Notes: a model not told the origin generated them from the sequence alone. Positions 1 to 8,604 are shown, numbered from the stretch's first letter. The stretch: 64,000 nt of DNA from Kordia sp. SMS9 (GCF_003352465.1 NZ_CP031153.1:5295501-5359500), one strand, 5' to 3'. Translations and numbers: made by a program.

Positions 1-373
1 TTAAGGCTCGCGCGTATCTTCCATTCTCAAAATAATAATCGGCAACATCAATGTAGGCGGAATTTCTTTTGGTACTTGTCGGATAACTTTTTACAAAATC
101 TTCCATCATCGTATCTGCGCCAAGTTGGTTCAAGCGCACTGCACAATTAGCAATATAGTAGACGCAATTGGCTTCCGTTTCGTAATCGGAAGTACCGCGT
201 TTCACCTTGTCAAAAAGTGTTTGCGAAGCTTGATACTGTTTGCTATTATACAGATGTAAGGCTTCGTTATAGTCTTTTAAATCGTGTGTGTACACTTTGG
301 TTTTTTGTGCGTATGAGAGTTGAAAACATACAAGCACCAAGCATAGAATGAATTGAAGATTTTTTTTGCTCAT
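1..373 (-). CDS. Partial TPR-repeat periplasmic/outer-membrane-associated protein (N-terminal 124 residues)
   Basis: The frame starts with ATG at 373 and stays open to the left window edge, so only the N-terminus is present. Residues 1-22 form a signal peptide (hydrophobic core ILCLVLVCFQL, cleavage after SYA before QK). The rest is helical with TPR-like repeats, for example YNEALHLYNSKQYQASQTLF and a second repeat ending in SAYIDVADYYFENGRYARAL. Flavobacteria encode large TPR proteins with this beginning, probably scaffolds in the periplasm or at the outer membrane, but the specific role cannot be read here. Its promoter should lie in 374-713. TPR assignment is fairly sure; function is unknown. 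Confidence 0.7.
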   Translation of the reverse strand, partial: MSKKNLQFILCLVLVCFQLSYAQKTKVYTHDLKDYNEALHLYNSKQYQASQTLFDKVKRGTSDYETEANCVYYIANCAVRLNQLGADTMMEDFVKSYPTSTKRNSAYIDVADYYFENGRYARAL

Positions 374-713
374 GAATCTTGTGGTTTTATGAGATTTGCA
401 ATGCTTTGCGTCGAATTTCTATTCCTTACAAACATAATGTAAATAAATAGGTTTCGCCAAATTTGAAAGGTTCAAAAATTCTTTTATTTAGTAAAGTAAC
501 GTTGCTTTTTTGGTATAAGTATATCATTTGTGTTTAAATAGTAATTTCTACCGCGTATTTAGCAGTTTCTTAACAATTTCATGCAAAATTTTTAAAGCAT
601 TATAAATAGATCTTTTTTTATTTACAACAATTCACGGAATTATCGGACAGCCTGTTTTAACGCGACCTAATTATCTATTACCTTTATTTTATGAATCTTA
701 AAATCTAACTATT
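374..713. other. Gene-free stretch between divergent genes
   Basis: 340 bases of AT-rich sequence separate a leftward TPR gene from a rightward RiPP precursor. It must hold both promoters. I found no exact TAnnTTTG box, no long inverted repeat and no small gene with a convincing leader or domain. Confidence 0.5.
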
Positions 714-986
714 ATGAAAAAACGCAATTTTAAAACCTTACAATTAAACAAAAATTCTATTTCCTTTCTAAACGCAAACGCTCTTAATGGTGGAGCTGTA
801 AGAGGCTCAACGCTTCCTTCAAGCATTGATCAACCATGTCCAATATCTCAACATGATTTTTTTTGTGATTCTACGGGTCCTTTTCCTTCCGATGTAAACA
901 CTATGTGTATAGAAGTTTGCGCAGGTAATACACTAGATGATGGTTGTGGCTCTATAGGTGCTTGTCCAGATTCATATTGGTGCTAA
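714..986 (+). CDS. Class I lanthipeptide-like RiPP precursor, 90 aa
   Basis: The N-terminus MKKRNFKTLQLNKNSISFLN matches the leader pattern of Bacteroidota class I lanthipeptide precursors (L-x-L-N-K-x-x-I-S-x-L-N, the box usually bound by LanB-type dehydratases). A Gly-Gly at residues 26-27 ends the leader. The C-terminal part carries seven Cys and many Ser/Thr, as expected for a modified core peptide. The leader is almost identical to the one at 7578-7805, so the two are paralogs. No LanB, LanC, radical SAM enzyme or dedicated exporter is nearby, so any modification enzymes must act in trans. The mature product and its activity are unknown. Confidence 0.75.
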   Translation: MKKRNFKTLQLNKNSISFLNANALNGGAVRGSTLPSSIDQPCPISQHDFFCDSTGPFPSDVNTMCIEVCAGNTLDDGCGSIGACPDSYWC

Positions 987-1138
987 ATGAATTTTAGTAT
1001 AAAAAATTGAAAAGTTCTGATTTTCAAGTGCATTTTATTAAATTATTCGTAATTATCACTCATAAGAAATGTGAAATTCATGTATTGTAAGATGGGTTTT
1101 GTATATTGATAAGAACTTTAATTAAAACTTAATAAATC

Positions 1139-1306
1139 ATGAAGAAAAAAGGAATTAAACATTTAAAATTTAACAAAACTACGATTTCAACCATTAACAA
1201 AATTAAAGGTGGAACTGATTCCAAACCGTTATCAATTTGTCATTGTAAATCGTATGGACATTGTCCTCCAAAAGAGGCACCAGCGGATAACAGTCCAGTA
1301 AATTAA
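1139..1306 (+). CDS. Small RiPP precursor-like peptide, 55 aa
   Basis: ATG at 1139 opens a 55-codon frame. The leader has basic residues, then LKFNKTTISTINKIKGG, the same K-x-L-K-F-N-K-T-x-I-S layout as the other precursors, with a double Gly at residues 24-25. The short core contains three Cys (ICHCKSYGHC) and ends PADNSPVN. It follows the 714-986 precursor by 152 bp on the same strand and is closed by a strong hairpin terminator, so the two may form a transcription unit. No maturation enzymes are adjacent. The gene is too short for many gene callers and easily missed. Confidence 0.7.
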   Translation: MKKKGIKHLKFNKTTISTINKIKGGTDSKPLSICHCKSYGHCPPKEAPADNSPVN

Positions 1307-1317
1307 TAATAATGTAC

Positions 1318-1341
1318 AGCGAACTTCGGTTCGCTTTTTTT
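1318..1341 (+). terminator. Rho-independent terminator
   Basis: A perfect 7-bp stem AGCGAAC/GTTCGCT with a TTCG tetraloop is followed by seven T. It lies 11 bp after the stop of the small precursor at 1139-1306 and points rightward. Confidence 0.9.
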
Positions 1342-1431
1342 ATGTCAAAACCGCTTTTATCACAATAAGTTTTCTGTATTGCGGTTTAATTGTTTACTTT
1401 GTGTAACCGATTTTAAAATCCCTTAGTATTC

Positions 1432-2112
1432 ATGGAACAAATTCTCAGTCTTAGAAACGTTTCTATTTTTCAACGCGAAAATTTAATCCTTTCCGATGTC
1501 AATCTCACGATTCATAAAGGTGATTTTGTGTATTTGATTGGAAAAACAGGATCTGGAAAGAGTAGTTTCATGAAAACCTTGTATGGTGATTTGCCGTTGA
1601 CAGAAGGTGAAGGAACTGTGGTCGATTTCAATCTAAACACTTTAAAAGAGAAAGATATTCCGTTTTTACGTAGAAAATTAGGCATTGTTTTTCAAGATTT
1701 TCAATTACTCCAAGATCGCACAGTTGCCGATAATTTATTGTTTGTACTGAAAGCCACTGGCTGGAAAGATAAAGACAAAATGCAAACAAAGATTGATGAG
1801 GTGTTGGATAAAGTTGGTATGAAAACGAAAAACTTCAAATTTCCGCATCAACTCTCTGGTGGAGAACAACAACGCATTGCTATTGCGCGTGCACTTTTGA
1901 ACGATCCAGAATTGATCATTGCCGATGAACCTACTGGAAATCTCGATCCGCAAACCAGTGTGGAAGTCATGCAAGTATTACAAGAAATTAATCAAAACGG
2001 TCGTACCATTTTAATGGCAACGCACGATTATGCTTTGTTGTTAAAATATCCTTCAAAAACGCTCAAATGTGACGAAGGTAAAGTATTTGAAGTCGTTCAG
2101 AAAAATGTATAA
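1432..2112 (+). CDS. ftsE: FtsE-like ABC transporter ATP-binding protein
   Basis: A 226-residue ABC ATPase. It has Walker [10 protein letters not shown] at residues 37-45, a Q-loop FQDFQLL near 87, the signature [14 protein letters not shown] at 141-154, and Walker B LIIADEP at 161-167. The [10 protein letters not shown] stretch after Walker A is typical of the FtsE of Flavobacteria, which pairs with the membrane protein FtsX to control cell-wall hydrolysis during division. No ftsX lies beside it; in this phylum the pair is commonly split. The next gene starts inside its last codons (ATG at 2105), so translation is probably coupled to the glycan genes that follow. Family assignment is firm; the symbol rests on similarity to flavobacterial FtsE. 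Confidence 0.85.
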   Translation: MEQILSLRNVSIFQRENLILSDVNLTIHKGDFVYLIGKTGSGKSSFMKTLYGDLPLTEGEGTVVDFNLNTLKEKDIPFLRRKLGIVFQDFQLLQDRTVADNLLFVLKATGWKDKDKMQTKIDEVLDKVGMKTKNFKFPHQLSGGEQQRIAIARALLNDPELIIADEPTGNLDPQTSVEVMQVLQEINQNGRTILMATHDYALLLKYPSKTLKCDEGKVFEVVQKNV

Positions 2113-2842
2113 TTCGCTCAAAAAAACACTAAAAAAGCTACTTCCGAAGCGTTTTATTTTTAATAATGAACCTTTTTTTCGGTCTTTACACGGCATTTTG
2201 TATTTGGGAAACAAGCACCAATGCGGCGTTTGTAAAAAGAAATTACGAAGGTTTATCGAGTTGCCAAATAAGGATTTATTGTGTCCGTTCTGCGGAAGCT
2301 TGGCAAGAAATCGCCGTTTGTGGAACATTTTAACTACTGAAAACTATCTAAAAGGGCGTATCTTGCATTTTTCGCCTTCGCGGAATATCTACCGAAAACT
2401 CAAAAAACGGTCTGATATTACGTATGTAACTTCTGATTATGAAGATGAATTTATTGCCGACCATCAATTCGACATCACCCATATTGACCAAGAAAAAGCT
2501 ACTTTTGATACCATTATTTGCTTTCACGTGTTGGAACACATTCCTGACGATCGTAAAGCAATAAAAGAATTGTACAGAGTTGCCAAACCGAATGCGAATG
2601 TACTAATTCAGACACCTTTTAAAGATGGGGAAATTTACGAAAACGATCAAATTATTACTCCTGAAGATCGATTGAAACATTTTGGACAGGAAGACCATGT
2701 ACGTGTTTATTCTCCAGAAGGATTAAAAACACGCTTAAAACAAGCTGGTTTTACAGTAAAAAGCTTATATTTCACGCCTAAAAGTGATGACGCCTATTTT
2801 GGATATGCGTCTCCTGAAATTGTTTTAATTGCTACCAAATAA
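2105..2842 (+). CDS. Class I SAM-dependent methyltransferase with N-terminal zinc ribbon
   Basis: I take ATG at 2105, which overlaps the ftsE stop, rather than the GTG at 2069 deep inside ftsE; this gives 245 residues. Two CxxC pairs (C40/C43 and C60/C63) suggest a small zinc ribbon. The second half has a methyltransferase-11 type fold with FDTIICFHVLEHIPDD and a C-terminal strand region. Such enzymes occur in glycan clusters and probably methylate a sugar or lipid-linked saccharide in the cytoplasm. The downstream glycosyltransferase starts on its stop codon (TAATG), showing operon organisation. The substrate cannot be deduced. Confidence 0.75.
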   Translation: MYNSLKKTLKKLLPKRFIFNNEPFFRSLHGILYLGNKHQCGVCKKKLRRFIELPNKDLLCPFCGSLARNRRLWNILTTENYLKGRILHFSPSRNIYRKLKKRSDITYVTSDYEDEFIADHQFDITHIDQEKATFDTIICFHVLEHIPDDRKAIKELYRVAKPNANVLIQTPFKDGEIYENDQIITPEDRLKHFGQEDHVRVYSPEGLKTRLKQAGFTVKSLYFTPKSDDAYFGYASPEIVLIATK

Positions 2843-3738
2843 TGTTGTCGATCCTCATTCCAACGTATGATTACGATATTTCTTCTTTAGTGGAAGAAAT
2901 ACACAGTCAAATCACAAAAACTGATTGTGCGTTTGAGATTTTATGCTTGGATGATCATTCGAACGACAAAGAAACCATTCACAACAATGAGCGCATCAAT
3001 ACGTTTTCGAACGCTTCCTACACCGTTTTGCCGGAGAATATTGGTCGCAGTCGCATTCGCAATTTACTCGCACAAAAGGCAACATTTGATTGGTTATTAT
3101 TTTTAGATGCAGACGTACTTCCTGTCAATTCCAATTTTATTAAAAAGTATATTGAAGCTATTTCTGCTGAAAAAGAAGTGATTTATGGCGGAATTTTATA
3201 CCAAGAAGAGAAACCAAAGCAAGAAAATGTATTGCGTTGGATTTACGGAAAAGAACGGGAAGCTTTGAGCGTGCAACAACGAGAAGAAGCCTTGTATTTA
3301 CGGTTTTTAACCTTGAGTTTTTTGATTAAGAAAGATGTATTTCAACGTGTAAAATTTAACGAAGATATTCCGAATGCGCGTCATGAAGATACGCTGTTTG
3401 CCAACGATTTGAAACATGCAGAAGTGCATCTGACACATATTGAAAATCCTGTGTATCACTTGGGTTTGGACACGAGCAAGGAATTTATTCGAAAGTCTAT
3501 GGAATCAGTAGAAGTGCTGATTTTATTTTTGAAAAACGGATTGATCAAACACAATGATATTTTGATCACCAAAGTCTTCGGACGTGTCAAAAAATTTGGA
3601 ATTCATCATATTTTGTCGCTCTTTTATGGTTGGTTTGGAAATTATTTTGAGAAAAACTTGCTCTCTAATAATCCTTCTATGTTTATTTTTGACTTGTACA
3701 GATTAACGTATCTTTGTTATTTAGATAAGCGTCAATAA
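2842..3738 (+). CDS. Family 2 glycosyltransferase
   Basis: A 298-residue GT-A enzyme. The N-terminus MLSILIPTYDYD is the nucleotide-sugar binding start of GT2 enzymes, and the metal-binding DAD motif sits at residues 89-91 (LLFLDADVLP). ARHEDTLF near residue 179 resembles the acceptor/base loop (H/E-D). There is no membrane segment, so it acts at the cytoplasmic face. It overlaps both neighbours by one to three bases within an ftsE-MTase-GT2-GT2 operon, consistent with surface polysaccharide or lipid-linked glycan assembly. Sugar specificity is unknown. Confidence 0.85.
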   Translation: MLSILIPTYDYDISSLVEEIHSQITKTDCAFEILCLDDHSNDKETIHNNERINTFSNASYTVLPENIGRSRIRNLLAQKATFDWLLFLDADVLPVNSNFIKKYIEAISAEKEVIYGGILYQEEKPKQENVLRWIYGKEREALSVQQREEALYLRFLTLSFLIKKDVFQRVKFNEDIPNARHEDTLFANDLKHAEVHLTHIENPVYHLGLDTSKEFIRKSMESVEVLILFLKNGLIKHNDILITKVFGRVKKFGIHHILSLFYGWFGNYFEKNLLSNNPSMFIFDLYRLTYLCYLDKRQ

Positions 3739-4679
3739 TGCCACTTTTTTCCGTAATTATTCCATTGTACAACAAGCAAGCGTACATTCAGCAAACTGTT
3801 GAAAGCGTGTTGCAACAAACGTGTACAGATTTTGAGTTGCTAATTGTGAATGATGCTAGTACGGATGAAAGTGTTTCGGTGGTTTCTCAAATTTCGGATT
3901 CCAGAATTCAACTGATTGAAAACTCAGAAAACGTAGGACTTTCTGCGACGCGAAATCACGGGATTTCGAAAGCGAACGGTGAAATTATTGCCTTGTTGGA
4001 TGCAGATGATGTTTGGCGTCCAAACTTTTTGAAAACCATTGAAAAACTCTACATTACTTTTCCAGAAGCTTCTTTGTATGGAACGGATTATGTGGAAACC
4101 TATACGTCGCATGAAGATTTGATTCCGAGAAAAAATATAGATCGTTCTTTGCAAGGAACTTCATTTTTGATTTCCGATTTCTTTAAAGCGAGTATGTTCC
4201 AACCTATTTTTTGCCAGAGTAGTTTGGCATTTAAAAAGGAGATTTGCACTGAATATGAAGTATTTGATTCGAACATTACCTTTGCAGAGGATATTGATTT
4301 TTATATACAATACAGCTCAAAACATCGTGTTGCGTATCATTTTGAAGCACTTGCCGAAGTCCGTTTTGAAGTGCCCGATCAAATGAGTAAAAACGCCATT
4401 ATTACAAAGACTTTACCCGATTTGGATCGTTTTGAAATTTTAGCAAAAGATAACAATTCCCTCAAGAAATATTTGGATTTGTATCGCTATATTTTTGCTT
4501 CGCTCTACACCTTAGAAAACGCCATTCCACAACGAAACGCCATGTTGAAACATATTGATTATAACAATTTGACTTTTAAACAACGTTTCTTATTGAGAAG
4601 TCCACGATTTGTCATGGTATTGGTCAAAAAATTGAAAGGCTTTTTGTTGAAGTTGAATGTTCGGGTGACTTCTTTTTAG
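3738..4679 (+). CDS. Family 2 glycosyltransferase
   Basis: A 313-residue GT-A enzyme with MPLFSVIIPLYNKQAYIQQT at the start, the VNDASTDES loop near residue 38, NVGLSATRNHGI near 65-75, and the metal motif LDADD at 87-91. All are hallmarks of bacterial GT2 enzymes that transfer a sugar from a nucleotide donor. The start ATG shares a base with the preceding GT2 stop, so it is the last gene of the rightward operon. It converges with the leftward ketoisomerase gene; no clear terminator hairpin lies in the 71-bp gap. The acceptor is unknown. Confidence 0.87.
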   Translation: MPLFSVIIPLYNKQAYIQQTVESVLQQTCTDFELLIVNDASTDESVSVVSQISDSRIQLIENSENVGLSATRNHGISKANGEIIALLDADDVWRPNFLKTIEKLYITFPEASLYGTDYVETYTSHEDLIPRKNIDRSLQGTSFLISDFFKASMFQPIFCQSSLAFKKEICTEYEVFDSNITFAEDIDFYIQYSSKHRVAYHFEALAEVRFEVPDQMSKNAIITKTLPDLDRFEILAKDNNSLKKYLDLYRYIFASLYTLENAIPQRNAMLKHIDYNNLTFKQRFLLRSPRFVMVLVKKLKGFLLKLNVRVTSF

Positions 4680-4750
4680 GTCTTGGGTCGTAAAAAAACT
4701 ATTTTTTAATTCAAATTTTGGCAGCTAAGATTCAGCGTTTCACAAAAAAC

Positions 4751-5176
4751 CTACTTTGAAAGTTTCACGTCTTCTTTAGTGATCACGTAATCTTGGTAAT
4801 CGCGGATGTAGTCGGATTCGTTGAATTCGTCTGAAGCTAAAACTAAGCAAACCGCTCCAGAAGAAAAGTTTTCCAATTCGCGCCAAATTCCGTGTGGAAT
4901 TAAGCAACCTTGATTGGGTTTGTTGAGTAAAATACGTCTTTTGGAAGTGCCATCTTTAAAAATAACTTCAAAACTTCCACTAAGGGCAATTAAGACTTCG
5001 TGTTGCTCTACATGTGCATGTCCACCGCGTTTTGCGCCACTAGGAATGTCGTACAAATAATATACACGTTTGCATTTAAAAGGGATCGTATCGCCTTCAA
5101 TGACAGAAATATTTCCTCTAAAGTCTTCGATTTTGGGGATCGTTATGAGTTGAATATCAGCAACAGTTGTAGACAT
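4751..5176 (-). CDS. FdtA/QdtA-type dTDP-4-keto-6-deoxyhexose 3,4-ketoisomerase (cupin)
   Basis: A 141-residue single cupin. The RGNISVIEG start, RVYYLYDIP, the metal/catalytic region GGHAHVEQHEVLIALSGSFE and the IPHGIWRELENFS segment are the typical FdtA/QdtA layout. These enzymes move the keto group of dTDP-4-keto-6-deoxyglucose from C4 to C3, giving the substrate for a PLP aminotransferase that makes 3-amino-3,6-dideoxy sugars. A matching aminotransferase lies about 8 kb away (13507-14616). It starts 3 bp after the GT4 gene 5180-6265, so the two are co-transcribed. Whether the product has gluco or galacto configuration (Qui3N or Fuc3N) cannot be told from sequence. Confidence 0.85.
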   Translation of the reverse strand: MSTTVADIQLITIPKIEDFRGNISVIEGDTIPFKCKRVYYLYDIPSGAKRGGHAHVEQHEVLIALSGSFEVIFKDGTSKRRILLNKPNQGCLIPHGIWRELENFSSGAVCLVLASDEFNESDYIRDYQDYVITKEDVKLSK

Positions 5177-5179
5177 ATT

Positions 5180-6265
5180 TTAGACGTTTATAAGTTGAAC
5201 CCATTGCTGGATTACATTTTCTTCTGTGAATTTTGATATGGAATATACAGCATTTTGTTTACAATTCATATACAATTCCATATTTTCGATTAAAAGTAAC
5301 ATTGCTTCTTTCAAATTCGCAAAGTTTTGATCTTCAACGAGCAAACCGTTGGTTTTGTGTTGAATTATTTCACTTGGTCCCGATTTGCAATCAAAGGAAA
5401 TGACAGGCGTTTTTTGCTGCAATGCTTCTAATAAAACCATCGGAAAACCTTCTACCCTACTCGACAATATTAAATATGTTGCATTTTGAATGTATTCCGT
5501 CACGTTTTCTACAAATCCGAGCAACTTTACATGCGCTTGCAAGTGTAATTTTGAGATTAAGTTTTCTAACGATTCTTTGTCGTTTCCATCGCCGCAAATG
5601 TAGAGTTTGATGTTTTTTTCTGCAAGTTTGGAAGCGTGATAGGTTTCAACCAAACGATCAAACTGTTTGATGTCGTTTTGCAAGCGTCCGACAGCAATAA
5701 TGTAGTCGTCTTTTACTGGCGTTTTTTCATTCTGAGTCGATTCTACAGCAGTGATATAATTAGGAATGTGCAACAGGTTTTCAAAGTCGTACATGTGTCC
5801 TAATTTTAACTCAATCGCTTCTGAAACCGCCACAATTGCATGTGTTTTGTTGTAAATTTCTCTGAATAGTTTCCCTTTCGGGATGTGCCATTCAATGTGG
5901 TAACTGTGTACCATTAGGATCATTTTTTTGGCTTCAAAGATGAATTTGTGCAGCAAGTATTCCATCACAAATCTACTGCGTGCTCTAAAGTCAATATACA
6001 TGTCTGCATTGCAGGTTTTGTACGCTTTTTTGAACGCGAAAAATTTCTGAATTTGCTTGATAATTTTTATGGAAGATTCGTTTTTACCCAAATTGTACAA
6101 GGTTCCCGCAAAATCATAGGTAATTTGATCTTTTAGAGAAATGATAGATACTTCAAAACCGTACTTTTGAAGCGATTTGGAAAAGTTTGCCGCCTGCTTT
6201 TCTGCGCCGCCGCCACTAAGACATTCGACAATTAAACAGATTTTCTTTTTAGAATTTTGCAGCAT
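5180..6265 (-). CDS. Family 4 glycosyltransferase
   Basis: A 361-residue GT-B enzyme. It begins KKICLIVECLSGGGAEKQAA, the N-terminal GGxG acceptor loop of GT4. The C-terminal donor site has IAVGRLQNDIKQFDRLV, then LSSRVEGFPMVLLEALQQ, the E-x7-E motif, and SGPSEII. It is probably a retaining enzyme using a nucleotide sugar at the cytoplasmic membrane face. It is the first gene of a two-gene leftward operon with the ketoisomerase. A TATATTTG -7 box (minus strand) lies 25 bp upstream of its ATG. Substrate unknown. Confidence 0.87.
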   Translation of the reverse strand: MLQNSKKKICLIVECLSGGGAEKQAANFSKSLQKYGFEVSIISLKDQITYDFAGTLYNLGKNESSIKIIKQIQKFFAFKKAYKTCNADMYIDFRARSRFVMEYLLHKFIFEAKKMILMVHSYHIEWHIPKGKLFREIYNKTHAIVAVSEAIELKLGHMYDFENLLHIPNYITAVESTQNEKTPVKDDYIIAVGRLQNDIKQFDRLVETYHASKLAEKNIKLYICGDGNDKESLENLISKLHLQAHVKLLGFVENVTEYIQNATYLILSSRVEGFPMVLLEALQQKTPVISFDCKSGPSEIIQHKTNGLLVEDQNFANLKEAMLLLIENMELYMNCKQNAVYSISKFTEENVIQQWVQLINV

Positions 6266-6289
6266 AAAGTTTTCCTACTATCTTTCACA

Positions 6290-6297
6290 CAAATATA
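6290..6297 (-). promoter_or_regulatory. Predicted -7 promoter box for the GT4 operon
   Basis: On the minus strand the sequence reads TATATTTG, an exact match to the Bacteroidota TAnnTTTG -7 element, 25 bp upstream of the GT4 start. I see no clear TTG -33 element, so this is a moderate call. The rightward gene at 6304 must have its promoter overlapping the same short gap. Confidence 0.45.
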
Positions 6298-6303
6298 CTG
6301 TTT

Positions 6304-7464
6304 ATGCGCATATTATTGGTTGGAGAATACAGTAGATTTCACAATTCGCTTAAAGAAGGTCTACAAGAGTTACAGCACGATGTTACATTGATTGGGCGTG
6401 CTGATAACTTTAAAAATTATCCTATTGATATTTCGTTGGAAGCTACTTTTTTTCATAAAAAGATTCCGAATGCGTTTCGCCAATTGCTCTTTAAAGTATG
6501 TAAGATTGATATTGCTTTTTTAGAAATTACCTATCGTTTTTTTAAACATCGAAAGTCGTTTCAAAATTACGATGCCGTGCAATTAATTAATGAGTTTCCG
6601 TTTGCCACGATTCCGTTTGTAGAGCGAAAGTTGCTGAAATACATCTTTAAACATAATAAAAATGTGTATTTGTCTTCTTGTGGCGACGATTTTCATTATG
6701 TGAATTTTATTTTGAATGCCAATTTGCCGTATCACATGCTCACTGCATACGAAAACGATAAAAGTACTAAAAAGTGGTTTCAGTATTCGCTGCAATATTT
6801 ATCGAAAGCGCACGAAAAGTTGCATCATTTTGTAATTGAAAACGTAAAAGGAATTATTCCTGCGAATTTTGATTATGAAATGGCCTACAGAAATCATCCA
6901 AAAGTGTTGCCGCTTGTTCCGTTTCCTATTAATGTAGATTTGTTACCGTATGAACCTTTACAATATGATGGAAAGGTGATTATCTTTCACGGTGTGAATC
7001 AGGTAAATTATTTGAAGAAAGGAAACAATTTGATTGAAAAAGCCTTACACATTGTGGAAGCAAGATATCCAAATCGTGTAGAAGTGAAAACGGTGTCCAA
7101 TTTGCCGTATTCAGAATATATTGAAACCTATAACAGCGCGCATATTATTATGGATCAGTTGTATGGTTATGATCAAGGATATAATGCCTTGGAAGCGATG
7201 GCAAAAGGAAAAGTAGTGTTTTCTGGTGCTGAAAAAGATTTTTTAGCATATTATAAACTAGAGAAACCTGTATTGATGAATGCGACACCTAATGTAGATG
7301 ATTTGGTGGAAAAACTAAGTCATTTAATTGAAAATCCTCAAGAAATGATAGCGATTGGTGAAAACGCACGCACTTTTGTAGAGGAGTTTCACGAGTATAA
7401 AAATGTTGCTGAACAGTATGTAGAGTGTTGGTTTTCATTGTCCGAGTTAGAAAATCGTGCTTAA
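6304..7464 (+). CDS. Glycosyltransferase, GT-B fold (GT1/GT4-like)
   Basis: A 386-residue protein. It begins MRILLVGEYSRFHNSLKEGL, a Rossmann strand with an acceptor loop. The C-terminal half contains IIFHGVNQVNYLKKGNNLI and QGYNALEAMAKGKVVFSG, where E-A-M-A-K-G corresponds to the donor-binding E-A region of GT4-type enzymes. The last 60 residues are helical as in GT-B proteins. It stands alone, divergent from the GT4 gene at 5180-6265, and is followed by a RiPP precursor. It probably adds a sugar in the same glycan pathway. Fold confident; substrate unknown. Confidence 0.75.
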   Translation: MRILLVGEYSRFHNSLKEGLQELQHDVTLIGRADNFKNYPIDISLEATFFHKKIPNAFRQLLFKVCKIDIAFLEITYRFFKHRKSFQNYDAVQLINEFPFATIPFVERKLLKYIFKHNKNVYLSSCGDDFHYVNFILNANLPYHMLTAYENDKSTKKWFQYSLQYLSKAHEKLHHFVIENVKGIIPANFDYEMAYRNHPKVLPLVPFPINVDLLPYEPLQYDGKVIIFHGVNQVNYLKKGNNLIEKALHIVEARYPNRVEVKTVSNLPYSEYIETYNSAHIIMDQLYGYDQGYNALEAMAKGKVVFSGAEKDFLAYYKLEKPVLMNATPNVDDLVEKLSHLIENPQEMIAIGENARTFVEEFHEYKNVAEQYVECWFSLSELENRA

Positions 7465-7577
7465 CTCGCGCTAAATGTTGCTTTTGTTGATGATTTATGA
7501 ACCATCAACACGGTTTCTTTCAAGTGATCATTCGTATCGGTAGCTTTGTTTCATTATTAATTTAAAAATCAAATATA

Positions 7578-7805
7578 ATGAAAAAGCGAAATTTTAAATT
7601 CTTACGATTAAATAAGAAACCTATTTCTAACTTGAATGCCTTAGAGGTTAAAGGAGGAAAAAATTCGTATGACACCACCTGTCCAATTAACGGCTATAAT
7701 TTAGGATGTAATGAACCTGAGGAAGAAGCGCCAGATCTTTATACAAGTTATCTTCCAACAGAAGAAGGTGGTGGCGTACCAAGTGAATGTGGTAGAGATT
7801 ATTAA
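7578..7805 (+). CDS. Class I lanthipeptide-like RiPP precursor, 75 aa
   Basis: The leader MKKRNFKFLRLNKKPISNLN is nearly the same as in the 714-986 peptide. It ends in a Gly-Gly (residues 26-27, VKGGKNS). The core has only three Cys, is acidic and Gly/Pro-rich (EPEEEAPDL, EEGGGVP) and ends SECGRDY. The gene stands alone; no modification or export enzyme is close. An element with terminal inverted repeats begins right after the stop codon. The paralogous leaders suggest that one modifying enzyme encoded elsewhere serves several precursors. Confidence 0.75.
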   Translation: MKKRNFKFLRLNKKPISNLNALEVKGGKNSYDTTCPINGYNLGCNEPEEEAPDLYTSYLPTEEGGGVPSECGRDY

Positions 7806-7809
7806 TAAT

Positions 7810-7945
7810 GAGAAGGCTGTCTAAAAGATTTTAGATACGTCATTCTGGACTTGATCCAGAATCCCATTAAATTGATTTTCAACTGTTATGGGAAACCGAA
7901 TCAAGTTCGGTTTGATGAAATCTGTACTTTTTAGAGAGCCTCTTC
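7810..7945. repeat. 136-bp element with imperfect terminal inverted repeats (MITE- or REP-like)
   Basis: The left end GAGAAGGCTGTCTAAAAG (7810-7827) and the reverse complement of the right end GAAGAGGCTCTCTAAAAA (7928-7945) match at 14 of 18 positions. Inside are two perfect hairpins, TTCTGGA/TCCAGAA (7843-7861) and AACCGAA/TTCGGTT (7894-7912), and a weaker CCCAT/ATGGG pair. There is no coding potential. It lies between convergent genes and could also fold as a bidirectional terminator. A dispersed family elsewhere in the genome is expected but cannot be tested here. Confidence 0.6.
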
Positions 7946-7956
7946 CTTTTTTTTGA

Positions 7957-8409
7957 TTATTGAAGCCTACGAATGCCTTCATAGACTACAATACTGACTG
8001 CATTGGCTAAATTTAAGCTTCTAATGTGTTCGCTAAACATAGGAATGGTGTACAAATCTTCTTTGTGAGCATCCGTGATTGCTGCTGATAAACCAACAGA
8101 TTCTTTTCCAAAAACTAAAAACAACTCATCTTCAAACGGAATTTCGGTATAGCTTTTTTGACTTTTACTGGTGAGATACACCATTTTTTTGTTTGTATTT
8201 TTCGTGTAGAATTCTTCTATATTTTCGTAAATATGAACATCTAAGTGTTGCCAATAATCAAGTCCTGCACGTTTCAGGCGCGCGTCGGTAATTTCAAAAC
8301 CAAAGGGTTTTACTAAGTGCAAGTTGGAACCAGATGCCAAGCTTAAACGTCCTATATTTCCTGTATTTGTGTGAATTTCGGGTTCAACCAATACGATGTT
8401 GTATGCCAT
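7957..8409 (-). CDS. trmL: tRNA (cytidine(34)-2'-O)-methyltransferase TrmL
   Basis: A 150-residue SPOUT methyltransferase of the usual TrmL size. The N-terminal NIVLVEPEIHTNTGNIGRL (motif 1), central LVFGKESVGLS and C-terminal IPMFSEHIRSLNLANAVSIV (motifs 2 and 3, the knot that binds SAM) are all present. TrmL methylates the ribose at wobble position 34 of tRNA-Leu isoacceptors. The gene stands in a leftward series after two small membrane-protein genes, though an operon is not obvious. Confidence 0.92.
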   Translation of the reverse strand: MAYNIVLVEPEIHTNTGNIGRLSLASGSNLHLVKPFGFEITDARLKRAGLDYWQHLDVHIYENIEEFYTKNTNKKMVYLTSKSQKSYTEIPFEDELFLVFGKESVGLSAAITDAHKEDLYTIPMFSEHIRSLNLANAVSIVVYEGIRRLQ

Positions 8410-8423
8410 TGTATTTGATATGA

Positions 8424-8582
8424 TTATTCTTCCTGTTTACCTATATATGTTACTCCTGTTGCTAATATACTCATACCACTTATGATTCCCATACCAATGG
8501 CACTCTCTGAATTCCCTATATACACACAAGAGATTCCAGTTATTAAAGATATCATTAAAAATAAAGCTCTGATTGAATTCAT
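8424..8582 (-). CDS. Small two-helix membrane protein, 52 aa, paralog of its neighbour
   Basis: I chose the ATG at 8582, which follows the stop of 8605-8829 after a 22-bp gap. The in-frame ATG at 8624 lies inside the preceding gene. Two hydrophobic segments (ALFLMISLITGISCVYI and IGMGIISGMSILATGVTYIG) cover most of the protein. Its ending GVTYIGKQEE is close to AITYIGREEN of the upstream gene, so the pair looks like a tandem duplication. I do not recognise the family; it is probably an inner-membrane peptide. Confidence 0.5.
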   Translation of the reverse strand: MNSIRALFLMISLITGISCVYIGNSESAIGMGIISGMSILATGVTYIGKQEE

Positions 8583-8604
8583 AAATTTTAAATTAGTAAT
8601 ATAA

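Noticed and set aside
2069-2104. GTG start for the methyltransferase gene
   Set aside because: It lies within the ftsE coding region; the ATG at 2105 overlapping the ftsE stop is more natural.
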